A stretch of DNA of 64,000 nt from JAKQIM01 sp029557965 (lineage in GTDB: Bacteria > Chloroflexota > Anaerolineae > Anaerolineales > UBA4823), in the NCBI GenBank assembly GCA_035341015.1, contig DAOQUL010000007.1, positions 1-64,000 of the forward strand, in the 5' to 3' direction. The position numbers and the translations under genes are program-made. Shown one piece after another: positions 45,601 through 60,600 of the stretch. Below the pieces are notes generated by a model. That model did not search any database. It was not told where the DNA came from and worked only from the letters and a program-made list of their open reading frames with translations. Every line of letters starts with the position of its first letter. The stretch's first letter is position 1.

Positions 45601-48600
45601 TTATGTTGGATATTGATCATTTCAAGCGCATCAACGACCAGTATGGACACTTAGTGGGCGACGAGGCCCTGCGTTTGATCGTTGAGACGATTGCGCTCAA
45701 AAAACGAGCGAGTGACCAGATGGGGCGTTGGGGTGGAGAGGAATTCTTGCTGGTACTGCCAGATTCTACCCTTGAATCTGGCCGGCAGATGGCTGAACGT
45801 CTGCGCAAGGCGATTGAAGAGGCTTCTTTGCCGTTGGCTGGCGGCGGTTCGTTTTCTGTGCAGGCCAGCTTTGGCGTGGCTGGGGCACAGGTATCTGGCG
45901 AAGGGTTGGCCCAGCTAGACCGCCTGATCTTACAAGCCGATACGGCGCTCTACCGGGCCAAGCAAGCGGGCCGAAACCAGGTGTGTGTACACGAGGCCTG
46001 AGCCTGGCACCGGCTGGAGAATCGCCTCAGGACGCCTTGCTCATTCTTGCCCCTGGCTGCAAAGCAAAAGTTCTCGAATTAAGTCGCCTGGTTCTCTGGT
46101 GGTCAACGCCAGGATGGGCATTGCCATTTGGTCGGCCAGGGACTCGTCCAATTGGATGGTGTGAATGAGTGCAGCCTGGTCATTGGCGCCTGGCTGCAGC
46201 CAGGCTGCGGGCAGGTACCCAATGGCGTTTGCACTGCCGGCAACCGCCTCTAACATGACCTGTGGGTCTGCCGCCAGTAAAACCCGCCCGCTGCTTGCCG
46301 CCGTTCCCATGACTGCGCTTTCGAACACGCCGCGTGGCCCTTCTTGGGATGTATACGTCCAGGCCCGGATCTCAGTATCCGGGCGGTTTGTTTGCCAGGT
46401 GCTGGTTTCTGCGCTGTAAATAGCTTGCAGCTCTTGGCCTGTCATGCGTGCCACCAGGTTGTTGGCATTCACAATCACCACCAGGCGCTCTTCTCCTAGC
46501 AGTGTGGCCGTGTAGGATGTTTCTTGCAGCCCATCATCGCCCAAGGTCAGGATAATGTCTGCTTTGATCTCTGCCAGGGGGCGCACATTGGGTTGGGCAT
46601 ACAGTGCAATGGACGGCTCATTAGCGCCACAAGCTTGCAGGCGCGCCAGCATGGGTTGCACTGCCGGCCTGTAGGCCACCAGGATCGGCTGTGGAGCGGC
46701 TGGCGCATCTACGGTGGGGACCGGACCGCAAGCTGCCCCAAGCAGGCAGGCGAGGCACAGCAAGATGCCTAGCCGCGGATAACCGCCACGAGAAGTGTGA
46801 CCACGCATAATCCCACGCAGTAGATGGCAAACCCATATAAGGGGCGGCGGGTGAGGTAGCGCAGCAGCCAGCGGATCGACAGGTACCCAACAATCGCCGC
46901 AGTGACAAAGCCTGTCGCCAGAGACGGGATGCGGCTGGCGAAGCCTGGTATTTCGGTCAGGTCGAGCACTGCCAGAACGCCCGCTCCCAACATCACCGGA
47001 ACCGACATCAAGAAGGAGAAACGCGCCGCGCTGCTGCGATCCAGGTTGCGGATCATACCGCCGGCGATCGTAGACCCCGAGCGTGAAACGCCTGGAAAAA
47101 CCGAAAGTAGCTGGAAAGCTCCCATCACCAGGGCGTCCACCCAGGTCATTTTCTCCATCCCACGGTCGCGCCGTCCAACACGTTCAGCAGTGACCAACAA
47201 GGCCGCAGTAACCAATAGAAATAAAGCGGTTGCCACCGGGCTGCCGAAGGCAGACTCTACCAGGTCCTTGATCAACAAACCACCCAGCACAGCCGGTATG
47301 GTCGCCAGGACAATGTACCAACCCTGGAGTGCCAGGGTATCTCCAAAGGGCTGCCTGCGCCACAGCGCGCTGAAAAACGCCCTTACAATTCCCCACAGGT
47401 GATCCCAAAAATAAACGATCACCGCCAACAAAGTGCCTAGCTGAACCAGTACATCAAAAACAAAGGCGTCGTCGGCAGGTATCTCCCAGCCAAGCAAGTA
47501 GGGGGTAAGTACCAGGTGGGCTGAGCTGGAGATGGGGAGAAACTCGGTCAAGCCCTGGATGATCCCCAGGATGATGGATTGTAAAATGGTCATTTTTTCC
47601 CTTGTCGTTGCGCAAAAAAATCTGCCGCAAAGGCTTCCATGCGGCCTGCCAGGATTGCCTGGCGGATTTCACGCATCAGTTGAAGTAAAGTATGCAGGTT
47701 GTGGATGGTTAACAGGGTTGATGCCAGCATCTCTTTGGCCACCACCAGGTGGCGCAAGTAAGCGCGTGAGAAGTGCTGGCAGGTATAGCATGTGCAATCG
47801 GTAGCAATCGGGTTCTCATCCGCCGCATGGATGGCGTTGACCAGGTTCAATCGCCCGGTGCGGGTGATGGCGGCGTGATGGCGGGCCAGGCGGGTTGGTA
47901 AGACGCAGTCGAAAATGTCAATTCCGCGCAGCACACCGTTCACCAGATCCTCAGGGGCGCCCACACCCATCAGGTAGCGTGGGCGGTCTTCGGGCAAGAT
48001 GGCGTTGACCACTTCGATCGATGCGTGCATTTCTTCTTTCGTTTCGCCAACCGATAAGCCGCCAATGGCATGCCCCGGAAAGCCCAGCCCGGCGATATAT
48101 TCTGCCGAACGTTGGCGCAGCTCTGGGTAGATGCCGCCCTGCACAATGCCAAATAAGGCCTGGTCGTTGCGCTGGTGCGCCCGCAAACAGCGCTCGGCCC
48201 AGGCATGGGTGCGCGCCATGGCGCGCTCGTTGTAGGCCAGGTCATATGGAGGGGCGCATTCATCAAAGGCCATGATGATATCGGCCCCCAGGTTTTCTTG
48301 GATGGCAATCGATTTCTCGGGTGTCAGACGGTGGGTCGAGCCATCGATATGGCTCTTAAAGGTCACGCCGTCATCGTCGATCTTGCGGCTGGCAGAGAGC
48401 GAGAATACCTGGAATCCGCCCGAATCGGTCAGCATTGGGTGAGGCCACTGCATGAAACGATGTAGACCACCCATCTGTGCCACCAGGGCGTCTCCTGGGC
48501 GCAAGTACAGGTGGTACGTGTTGGCCAAAACCAGGCTGGCCCCCAATTCTTCTAGCTGAGCAGGGGTAGCCGCTTTGACCGTGGCTTGTGTCCCCACGGG

Positions 48601-51600
48601 AGCGAAGAGCGGCGTGAGCAGGTCGCCATGCGGGGTATGGAAAACCCCCGCACGGGCTCGACCGTCACGTGAATAGATGTCATATGAAAAGAGGCCGTTT
48701 GTCACGAAGCTTGATTATAACCTAAAAGCATTGATATAATGCTTTTACCCGGGACTATTTGATAACCATCCTGTAGGAAGGACACATCACCGGAGTTTGT
48801 CCAGCGGCGAAAGTGCAACGTTCCCGTTCCCAGGTTCCTGCAGGCATAAGACAGGAGAGAATCTATGCAAATCTATAACCTTCCAGGGCCCAAGGCCAAA
48901 TCAATCATTGAGCGCGACCAGGCTGTGATTTCACCATCCTACGCACGTTCATACCCCTTTGTGATGGATCGTGGTAACGGCAGCGTAGTTTGGGATGTGG
49001 ATGGTAACCGTTTCTTGGATTTTGCAGCCGGCATTGCCGTCAATTCCACCGGTCACAGCCACCCGAAAGTTGTTGAAGCGATCAAGAAACAGACCGACAA
49101 GTTCCTGCATATCTCGTCAGATTTCTACCACGAGAATTGGGTTGAGTTGGGCGAACGTTTGGATCAAATAGCTCCTTTTAAAGAAGATGCCGTATCGTTC
49201 ATGACCAATTCAGGCACCGAAAGCGTTGAGGCCGCCATCAAGCTGGCTCGCTATCACACCGGCGCAACGCAATTTATTGGCTTTTTGGGTGCTTTTCATG
49301 GGCGCACATTGGGCTCGCTGAGTTTCACCGCCAGCAAGCCGCTCTATCACGAGGGTTTTTATCCTTTAATGAATGGGGTTGTGCACGCCCCGTATCCCAA
49401 TCCATACCGTCCGCTTCTGCTTTCAAAGCCGGGCGAGGATTATGGTGTTACAGTTGTTCGTTACCTGGAAGAACAAGTTTTGGGCAAGCTGCTGCCGGCC
49501 GAGGATGTGGCGGGCATCTTGATTGAGCCGATCCAGGGCGAGGGTGGTTATGTGGTTCCTACGCCGGGCTTCTTCCCTGCCTTGCGTGATTTGTGTGACC
49601 GGCACGACATCTTGCTGATTGCAGATGAAGTCCAGTCTGGCATGGGCCGTACCGGCAAGTGGTGGGCCATCGAGCACTTTGGCGTTGAGCCAGATATCGT
49701 TTGTTCGGGCAAGGGTATTGCTTCGGGCTTGCCCCTGGGCGCCATTATTGCTCGTAAGAGCATTGTCACCTGGCCCCTGGGTTCGCACGGCAATACCTAT
49801 GGTGGCAATCCCATTGCCTGCGCCGCCGCTTTAGCGACCATCGATTTGATCCAGAATGGGTACATGCAGAACGCCACAGAAGTGGGCGGGTACGCCCTGG
49901 ATGCTTTGAATGAGATCGCAGCCCGGCACACCAGCATTGGTGAGGTGCGCGGCAGGGGTCTGATGATCGGCGTGGAGTTTGTCAAGGATCACCAGACGCG
50001 CGAGCCAGATCATGATCTGCGCGAGCGTGTGGTGCATCACGCTTTTGAACGTGGTTTGCTGACCCTGGGCTGCGGCCGTAACACCATCCGTATCTCACCG
50101 CCCCTGAACATGACGCGCGACGAGATGGATTCTGGGTTAGAGATCTTCGAAGAGGCCATTTCTCTGGCCGAGAAGGAAAACTAAAACACGAATGTTGCCT
50201 GATTTTCGGGTCCGCCAGCGCGACTACCTGCTGGAAATCAGCCGGGCGCTGACCCAAGAGCTAGACCTCGACAAGCTCTTGGAACGCATCCTCTACATTG
50301 CCGCAGAGATGCTGGCGGGCCAGGCAGGTTTAATTGCACTGCGTTCGAAGCCAGGGGGGTGGACCGTGGCAGCATCCCACGGTTTCCCCCCTGCTTTGGC
50401 GCGCTATTTGGAACCATTGTTGGCTGGCGTCTCAGATTATGAAGATCCGGCCCGATTTGAGTTGCCAGAGATCAACCGCTTGCTGCAAGAGTTGGCCCGT
50501 TCGGTCAGCCTGGGTTTGTTAACCGGGGTGGGCTTGCCCCTCATCGCTCGCCAGCATGTGATCGGTGTCATCTTCATTTTTCGCAATTATCGGGGTGTAT
50601 TTTCAACCAATGACCGGGCTTTGTTGGCCAGCTTTGCCGACCAGGCTGCCATTGCCGTTCAGAATGCTCAACTTTACAAGCAAATCAGCCATGAAAAACA
50701 GCGCATGGATGCCCTGCTTGATTCGGCTGCTGATGGCATCCTGATCCTTTCCTCAGATCACAGCATCACTCGCAGTAACCCTGCCTTTGCTCGCATGTTG
50801 GGCGAACCGCTAGAAGCCATCCTGGGCAAGCAGCACAGCGCTGTTGTTCACCTGGCTCGCCGTGAAGATGGCCAAACCCTAGAACAAGCCGCTGCCAATG
50901 GTTGGCCGCTGCGGCCTGACGTATCCTTATATGTCGAAGGCGACCTGAAACGCTCGAATGGTGCGCCTTTGCCGGTTGGCATTACGTATGCACCTCTGAT
51001 GACGCAAGATGGGTCTTTGCAAAGCATCATCGCCACCGTGCGGGATATTACGCACTTCCGCGAGGCTGAGGAGATCAAGAGCACTTTTATCTCGGTCATC
51101 AGCCACGAGTTGAAGACCCCGGTTGCATTGATCAAAGGTTATGTGGGTACACTGCGCCGCGAAGATGTGCATTGGGAGCGCGAAATTGTCCAAGACAGCC
51201 TGCAGGTCATTGAAGAAGAAGCCGATCGCCTGGCAGGCATGATTGAAAATTTGCTGGATGCATCGCGTTTGCAGGTGGGTGGCCTGACTCTCAAATTGGC
51301 CGACCTGGATCTGCCAGCCCTGGCAAAGCGCATGGCTGAGCGGTTCCGCACCCAAAGCTCTATTCATACGATTACAGTAGATTTTCCGCCCAATTTTCCT
51401 GTTCTTATGGGCGATGACGCCCGCCTGGAACAGGTGTTTTCAAACCTGCTGTCTAATGCGATTAAATATGCCGTTCAGGGTGGAGAGATCCAGATTTCTG
51501 GGCAGGTGCAGCCTGATCAGGTGATGATCTGCGTGAGTGACCACGGACCTGGGCTGTCACCGGATGATATCCCGTTCATTTTTGATAGTTTTTACCGTTC

Positions 51601-54600
51601 CACCGATGCAAAACGCACTACCAAGGGGGCCGGCCTGGGCCTTTACCTGGCGCGTGCGGTGGTTGAAGCACACGGTGGGCATATCTGGGCTGATCCCAAC
51701 CCAGGCGGCGGCGCCCGCATCTGTTTTACACTGCCGCGCTCATAAATCCATCTTTAGGAGAATTTCATGTCCAAGACCCGTATTAACTGCCCCAACTGCC
51801 GCCAGCCGATCATGGCCGACGTGGAACAACTTTTCGATGTCGGGGCTGAACCTTCTCTCAAGCAGACCTTCTTGTCGGGGGCTTTTAATATCGCCCAGTG
51901 CCCGCATTGCGGTTACCAGGGCATGCTGACCACGCCTCTCGTGTATCACGATCCTGAAAAAGAGCTGCTGTTGACCTATTTCCCGGCCGAGCTTGGGCTG
52001 CCGGTGACAGAACAGGAGCGGGTCATTGGTCCAATGATCACTCGTATCACCAACGCTTTGCCCCAAGAGAAGCGCAAAGCGTATTTACTGCGCCCTCAAA
52101 CCATGTTTACGCTTCAGGGCATGTTGGAACGCATCTTGGAAGCCGATGGTATTACGCGCGAGATGATCCAGGCTCAACAGCAGCGCTTGGCCCTCTTGCA
52201 GCGATTGCTGGGCGCATCAGACGAGATGATCGCCCAGATTGCGGCTCAAGAGGATGCCACGCTGGATGCCGAGTTCTACGGCTTGTTATCCCGTTTGCTC
52301 GAGACCTCGATGATGAGCGGTGATCAAGAATCGGCCCAGCGCCTGGGAGAATTACAGAAAAAGTTGATGCCTTTAACCACCTTTGGCCGCAAGATACAAG
52401 AGCAGTCTAAGGAAGTAGAAGCCGCGGTCAATGAGTTGCGCTCAGCCGGGCAGAACCTGACGCGCGAGAAGTTATTGGAATTGGTAGTGAATGCCCCCAA
52501 TGACATCCGTTTGAGCGCCTACGTGAGCATGGCACGCCAGGGTATGGATTATGCCTTCTTCCAACTGTTTAGCGAACGCATTGAGCACGCTGCAGGTGCC
52601 GAGCAGACGCGCCTGGCTGAGCTGCGTGAGCGGGTGTTGGAGATGACGCGTGCAATCGATCAGCAGATCGGGGACCAGGTGCAGCGCGCCCGGCAGTTGT
52701 TGAACACGGTCTTAACTGCCCCCAACATCAAAGAAGCGACGGCTCAAAACCTGCCTGCGATCGACGAGTTCTTCTTGCAAGCGTTGGAGGAAGAGATGGA
52801 TGCGGCCCGGAAAAAGGGTGACCTGGAGCACATCGCCAAGTGCAAGCAGGTTGAAGAAGTGTTGCGAGAAGCCAGCGCCCCGCCGCCTGAATTGGCCCTG
52901 GTCGAAGAATTGCTTGGGGCTCCTGATGAGCAAACTTTGAAGGCCAAGCTGGAAGAACACCGCAAAGAGCTGACCCCTGAATTTATGGAAGTGCTGACAG
53001 CACTCATCGCCCGCACCCAATCGGGTGAAGAGCAAGGCATCAACCAGCGCCTGCAGACGATCTATGGCCTGGCGCTGCGCATGGCAATGCAAGCCAACCT
53101 GTAGTAATGGTTATAAACGAAAAGATGCGGCTTTTTTGCCGCATCTTTTCGTTTATTTGATCAGGGGGTTTTCTAGCCGCAGGCCGTGCCCGCGCACTGT
53201 CACCAGGTAATTCTCCGTGGGGTCTAAAGCCGCCAGGCGGTCTCGTAAACGCCGGACGAGTGCATCCAGCGCCTGTTCGGTAACGCCGGCTGCCTCTTCT
53301 TCGCTCCAGACACATTGGACCAATGCTTCGCGGGTCACTACCTCTCCCTGGCTGTCGTACAAGATTTCGAGCAGTTGAAATTGCGATACAGACAGAGGCG
53401 GCAGAAGCTCTTTGCCTTTGATCCACACCCGGCGCGAACGTTTGTCTAGGTGCAGGTGCCGCATCTGGGGGAGAAAATCGGCTGGTTCGGGCAAATTGGC
53501 ATCCAGGGGCAGGGTGGCATCAGAGCTCAAGTATATGAACTGTTGGGCTAGGGCTATTTGGATGATATCGCCATCTTGCAGGATCACTGGATCGCTAATT
53601 GCATGCCCGTTGCAGTGGGTGCCGTTCTTGCTGCCCATATCTTCCAACTGCGTGCCGTCTGGTGTGATCGTAAAGCGTGCATGGTAGCGCGAAACCTGCC
53701 GGTCAGAAACCATCACGTCGCAAGTCTGGTCACGCCCAATGACCAGGCTCTCTTTTAGCGTCCAACGCTGCCCATTTAACGGGCCGGCTTGTGCTACGAT
53801 GGTTGGCAGGTCTTCATTGTTCTTCAGCATGGCATTCATCTTTGGCGATTATACCTTATCCACGGGCTGCATCCAATAGAGATTAAGCCAGAATAAAGCT
53901 TTTGCCTGTTATAATAAGTGTGCAATCCCGCAACGCCAGCGGAGATAACTTATGCCTACGCCCTTACGCTCTGGAGAAGTCCTCAGAAGTCGCTATAAGG
54001 TCCGCAGGATCATTGGGCATGGTGGTATGGGGAGCATTTACCTGGCTGACGACCTTCGCCTGGAGGGCCGTCAGTGTGCTCTGAAAGAAGTGGAGCATGA
54101 TCGCAGCCTGCCGCCCGAAATTGTACAACAGGCCCGTGAGCAGTTCTTGCGTGAAGCGACTGTTTTGGCGCGCCTGGACCACCCCAATTTGCCCAAAGTA
54201 TCTGATTACTTCTCGATGGGGGTGCGTGATTACCTGGTGATGGATTTTGTGCCAGGCGAAGACTTGCGCATCATGATGATGGAAGCGCGCCAAGGCAATA
54301 CTTTCTTGCCCGAAAGTGATGTGTTGGTATGGGCGGGGCAGTTGGCCGATGCCCTGGCTTACTTGCACAGCCAGACGCCTCCCATCTTGCACCGGGATAT
54401 CAAACCTAGCAACTTAAAGGTTACCCCAAGTGGGTTGTTGAAGCTGGTGGACTTTGGGTTGGTGAAGATTTTGTCGTCGGATGATGTTACGGTCACGGTT
54501 TTACAGGGGCGGGGAACGGCGCTGTACACCCCCCTGGAGCAATATGGCGGCGATTCGGGCCATACAGATGCGCGCAGCGATATCTATGCCTTTGGCGCTA

Positions 54601-57600
54601 CCCTATACCATTTATTGACCAATACGCCCCCCGCAGAAGCGCGCGAAAGGTTTTTACACCCCGAAAACTTAGCCCCTCCCCGGCAAATCAACTCGAGCCT
54701 GAACCCACGCACTGAGAAGGCCATCTTATGGGCCATGAGTTTGCATCCTGACGAGCGTCCACAGAGTGTGGATGCCTTCCGTGAAGCCTTGCTCGGCGAA
54801 AACTGGACCCCGCCGCCGCGCCTTACGCGTAAACCTGCTGCCCCTTCTTTGTGGTCTATCCTCACTGCCCGGCGCGAACAGCCGCTGATTTGGATCACAG
54901 CCGGCTTATTGATCTTGAGCTTGTTGTTTACGGTACTTCGTTAGGCGATCAGGCAGTGCTTTGCTGCCGCGTCTTCCAGAGTTGCCAGGCCCAGGCTGCG
55001 CTGGCCCCTATGGCGGCCCCTAATGCGGCTACCACAAGCACCCCAAATATACCGGCGTTTTCAATCAATATTTTGCTTCCCGGAAGATCTAACGCCAGGT
55101 AAATATAAGCCAAGAGCCCGCACGCCAGTGTGATCAGCCCTCCTCGCACCCCCCATAACAGGCCGCGTTTTTGACTGATCAGCCAATAATTGGCCCCGCC
55201 AATCAGGCTGGCTACCAGGAATGATCCAAGCCAATCACCCAGGTTAACCTGCCCGCGCGGCCCCACAACGATCGGGGTGGGGGTTGGAGAAGGTGTGTTG
55301 GTCGGCGTTTCAGTTGGCACCTCGGTGGCAGTGGGCGAAGGCGTGGGTGTAGAGGTGGGGGGAGGTGGGGTTGAGGTAATGTTCTCGAACGGAATTTCGT
55401 AGGTGAGCAGTTCTGAGAGTGTGGCTGGGTCACTTTGGGCACGAATCGAGATTGTCCCCGACCGGTCAACGCGCAGTGAGGCACGGGCAATGCCCTGGAT
55501 GGTTTGGGCCTCGCTTTGTTGAGACGGTACCGCATCTCCATTATGGACCAGTATAAATTGTACTGGCGTCCCATCGGGCACAATATGCCCATTATGATCC
55601 AGGATGACGCCCGTGCGTACGGGAATCATATCGCCAACGCGAAAGATTGGCCCCAATGTGGGGTCGGGGGCTGGTGTGCCGCTACCCGTTGATGCAGAGA
55701 GATCGAGGAAAAGGGCAATCGTCTGATCTGGGCCGGGAAATGTGGCCGTATTGAGATCGTACCCTGCCCCTTCAACAGTAACCGGCAGTGCGCCTTCGGG
55801 CTGCAGCTCTTGGAAGAGCAATTTGGCTGCCACTTCAATAAACTTACTTGATCGGCCGAACAATCCATAGTAGGCAGTAAGCTTCGAGATATCGGTGGCA
55901 TCTAAGTAATAAGGCGCATTGAGCGCAAAAGCGATGATGTTCTTCCCTTGCAGCAAGTCGGGGCGTTGGTCAAGAAACTGCCTGAAGGCCAGCGAGGAAG
56001 GGATAGATGGTGTTGTGTTCAGCATTGCCACCACAATCCAATCTGCCTGGCGTAAATCGTTCTCAATCTGCAAAGAACCTGTCCCCGCTATCAACATATC
56101 TTGAAGATCTTGGAACGAGTACGACTGGAGATTGCCAGGCAAGATCTGCCCAGAACCGCTGTAAAGGCGCGTTACAGCCGCTTCTAGAGCGTCTGGATTG
56201 AGCACAAGCTCCTGCCTGCATAGGCTGCACTGCTGGAAAATGCGCGCGTCGCTGATGAAAACAATGCGGTCGTTTCGCTGGGGAGGATCAGGGATGGCAT
56301 CATCCAGCTCGTCGAGCGACGGGCTGATCAACGTAGCAGCCTGCCGGGCCACATCAAAAGTTACCTGGGTTGAGCTGCCCAACTGGGCAATCCCGCTTTG
56401 ATCTGGCAGGGTATCGGTTAATGAGAAAGTGTTTCCATATAGGCGGTATTTCAAGGTCAAGATGCGTAGTACCGACTCGTCAACGCGTTGTGCAAATGCC
56501 GCATCTTCACGATATTTTTGAGCAAAGAAATCAAGTGTGAGAATGACCGTTGTGTACGTGTCGGGGTCAGCGCTGGCGCGAAAATCTCCCAGGTATAAGA
56601 GATCGTTGCCTGCCAGGAAGGCATCGCGCGCAACCAAACGGCTGTTAAAAGTTTGTCCTGTCGGATCGTAGAACCGTCGAACGGCACGGCTGCCGAGATC
56701 ATCGCTGATCATAATGCCGCCGTCTTGCCGCCATGTAGAGAACGGTGTCAGGTTCATGAGCTGCGAGAAAGCCTGGGTATCAAAACTAACCGGTTTGGTG
56801 GTGGCCCGGATATTGCCCTGGAAACCCTGGTAACGGATATGTGAAGTCAGTAAGGCGTCGGCGGTTGTAATTTGGTCTGGGGCATTGCCGGTGACCGAGA
56901 AGAATGGCGCCAGCTCAATTTGCTTCAACTGTTCCAAAGACTTACGCACCGTGGCAACTTCTTCTTCAGGCAGGCGATCTGAACCCCCAAAACCTGGGAA
57001 GTGCTTGGCGACTACCGCGATTTGATTATTGCTGCCCTGGTGGATGCCGGCGATGTAAGATTGGCCCATTCGCCCAACCCAATAGGGATCACCCCCAAAG
57101 GTTCGGATCCCCAGGTCGCTGCCGCTTTCGGTATTAGGGCTTTCGATCACATCCAATGATGGGCCAATCAGCAGGTTAAAGCCCAGAGCAGCCAATTCCT
57201 TCCCGAGCACATCGCCAACTTGATAGGCCAGGTTGGTGTTCCAGGTGGCGCCAATGGCCATTGGGCTGGGTAGGGGGGTCATACCGCTTAATATTTGATC
57301 GTATGGATAACCATCCCCCTCTTGTGAGATGCCGATAAAGAGTGGGACGTAAGCCGGGCGAAAGCTCTCTTTGGTGACGGGGTTGGTCTGCAAAGATTGC
57401 GAAGCCGCATATTCGTTTCGCTGAAGTTGACCGGTCAGGCTCTCGGCCAGGGCAATCGTCTGGTCAACCCCTACAAAATTGTCGTTGGTTGCCGAGAGCA
57501 TTACGCCGCCGATATGGTGGTTGACAATCAGGTCATAGATTTGGTTGCCGGTGGGCGAACCGGCACCTGCCTCGGGGCCTTTGAAACTGATCAGGAACAG

Positions 57601-60600
57601 TTGGCCGACCCGCTCCTCCGGCGTGAGCATTGCCAACAGATCGGCGGCGTGGCTTTCGGGGCTGATGGCTGGCTCTTCTGCGCGCACAAAGGGCGCAGCC
57701 TGGCCGATGGTCGTGGGGGTTACCCAAACGATCAACAGCAGAGTATAGAAGAGGCGAAGCGGCAGGCTTTTCATTGCGCGGTCGCCCTCGAAGCAGATGC
57801 TTCTGCCTGGGTTAACTGCTGGGCTTCTTGGGTCAGGATACCGTGTAGCAGATCGCGGCGCGATGCCCCGCTCAAAGATTCAAGGTGGCGTATGCCCAAT
57901 GGGTCGATTTCTTCTCGCAGAAGGCGCAGCTCTTCGCCTGAAGGCAAAGGGGTTTCTTGGATATCATCGGCCAACTCCAGCTCGAAGCCAGTGTGAGCTT
58001 GGATACTGGAGATGCTCACGCCAGGGTGATAAGAGGTCAGCCGCAGGCGGCCATTGGCAAAATCAAACTGCCCCAAGTCTGAGATCAGGTAGCTTGGGCC
58101 CGCCCCCTGTGTTCTCAGTGGGTTGTTCCCCAGCCCTGAACAAAAGTCGATCTGCTTGACAAAGGTGGCGCGAGAGTGGCGCGGTACATACAGGTACACA
58201 TCTTGAGCAAACACGGTCACATCTGGTATTCCACCGGCGCCTGGCATGCGCAGGCGTGGGCGCCGGTAGTCTTTGCCAAAGGCGATATTGTTGAAATTCC
58301 CAAAGCAATCTACTTGCGCTGGTCGGAAGAATTCCTTTAGATGCAGGCTGGTCAAAATCTCTACCGAGGCGCGCACAAAGCCAATGCTGCTCAATGCCCG
58401 GTCTAGCCACAGCGTTTCAATGCTGCGGATGCTGAGCGGTGCAGGGTAGCGGCACATGCCTTGCCCGATGGCTGAAGCAAAATACAAATCTGGCGCGTGG
58501 GTATAACGTGCCAGCATGTAAGCGGCGGTTGCCAATGGGGTTGCCAAACCCTGGACCACTGCATCGCCAGCACGAATCTGGCGCGCCATGCAGGTCACCA
58601 TGATATCATCGATGCTGGGGGTTTCTGATGGGCGTACGGCGTGTTCCATAATTCCTTACCCGGTTGAGGGCACCTTAAGCCCAGCCAGTGCCTGTTGGGC
58701 CAATGGCGGATCGTCGGTGAACACACCATCGATGCCAATTGTAAAAAGATGCTCAAGGTCAGAACGTAAATTGACCGTATACACATTGACCCGTTTGCCC
58801 TGCTTGTGTGCGCCTTGGATCAAGGCGGGGGTGGCGTCGCCTTTTTCGGGATGCAGGGCCTGGTAAGGCACCAGCAGCTTACCAAGCCAGCCGCGTGCCC
58901 AGGTTCCAGATTTCCCCGCCACGGTTAGCAGCCCGAGGGGAATTTCTGGAAGCTGGCGGTGGGCGCGTCGCAGGGCCAGTGGATTGAACGATGAGAACAT
59001 AACGCTTTGCGTCAATCCAAACTTCTTCACCAGCTCGGTTACCTTTTCGGGCAGCTTGTCGGTCATCGAGGCGTAATTGGCAATCTCGATGTTAATGAAG
59101 ATCTTTCTACCCACTGTCTCGAAAACCTCATCTAGGGTTGGCAGTTTTTCGCCTTTGAATGCGGCATCGAAATGCGAGCCGGCCTCTAGCTCGCGCAGTG
59201 CTGCCAGGGGGGTTTGGATCACAATTCCCTGGCCGTTGGTAGTCCGCTCTAGCGTTTGATCGTGGATGACGATCACGTGCCCATCTGCCGTGAGCTTGGT
59301 GTCCAGTTCGATGGCATCAGCTTTTTGTTCCACTGCCAGGCGAAAGGCCGCCAAGGTGTTTTCGGGGGCATAAGCACTTGCGCCGCGGTGCGCAAAGATG
59401 GTCGGTCGCGGTAAGCTTTCAAAAGCCATAAATATACCAGCCAGATCCAGATTTATAGTTCAACGAAATAAGCGGTGGCAGAACGGTCGATCAGGTCACG
59501 CGTCATGGCTGGTTCAACTGTCAGGTAGCGGCTGATATCGATGATCTGGTCGCATAGATCGCGGGGATGAGATGCGCGCAGCTTGCGGGCCCGCTTGATA
59601 TACCATTCCTGGAGCAAATACGCCAGGCCCTGGTCGCTGTACTGTACACCCTTGGCGTTGGCCACACGTTTGAAAATCTCGCGATATTCCTCGTAGGTAG
59701 GGTCGCCAACCTCGATCTTGTGGCGCAAGCGGCGTAGGAAGGCCTCGTCAACCAGATCGCGCGGCGGCAGGTTGGTTGAGAAAACAACCAGCACGTCAAA
59801 AGGAATCTCAATTTTGCGGCCGGTGTGCAAGGTCAGGAAGTCGGTGCGATTTTCCAGCGGCACAATCCAGCGGTTGAGCAGATCGCGAGGCCGAACCAGT
59901 TGACGGCCAAAGTCATCGATCAACAAAATGCCGCCGTTCGCCTTGACCTGGAAAGGGGCCTCGTAAAATTTGTGTGTATCATCAAATACCAGGTCAAGTC
60001 CAGCCAGGGTCAATTCACCGCCCACAACGATGAACGGACGGCGAATGCGTATCCAACGCGGGTCGCGGCGCACCGTGCTTGTGCGCAGTGCCCCGGTGCC
60101 GGGTAGATTGGCGTTGGATTCTTCGGCCAGTTGGTGGTTGACCGAATCGTACAGCTTGACCACCTGTCCATCGACATAAATGGCATAGGGGATGTACATG
60201 CTTTCGCGCAAGATCATATTGCCCACAGCCCGTGCCACGCTGGTCTTGCCATTCCCCGGAGGCCCGTACAAGAAGATAGATGTGCCCGAGTTGACAGCCG
60301 GCCCAATGCGCTGGAAGGTTGACTCAGATAAAACCAGGTGCGAAAGCGCTTGCCGGATGCTGCGGTGGGTAATGGTGGGGCGCGCCTGCCCCTGGCGGAG
60401 AACCGACTCGTTGTAAACCTGGATTGGCACGGGTGCGGGCCCGGCATATTGGCTGCGCTCTAAAGCCTCGCGCGCTCTGCTCATGCCTGCGCTGGTAATT
60501 GCATACAAATAGGCGCCTTCACCCAGCCCTATCTGCGATGATTTTACCTCAATGAATTTTTCTCGCTTCAGTGCCTCTAAGATCTGGTCAACCAGCCCGG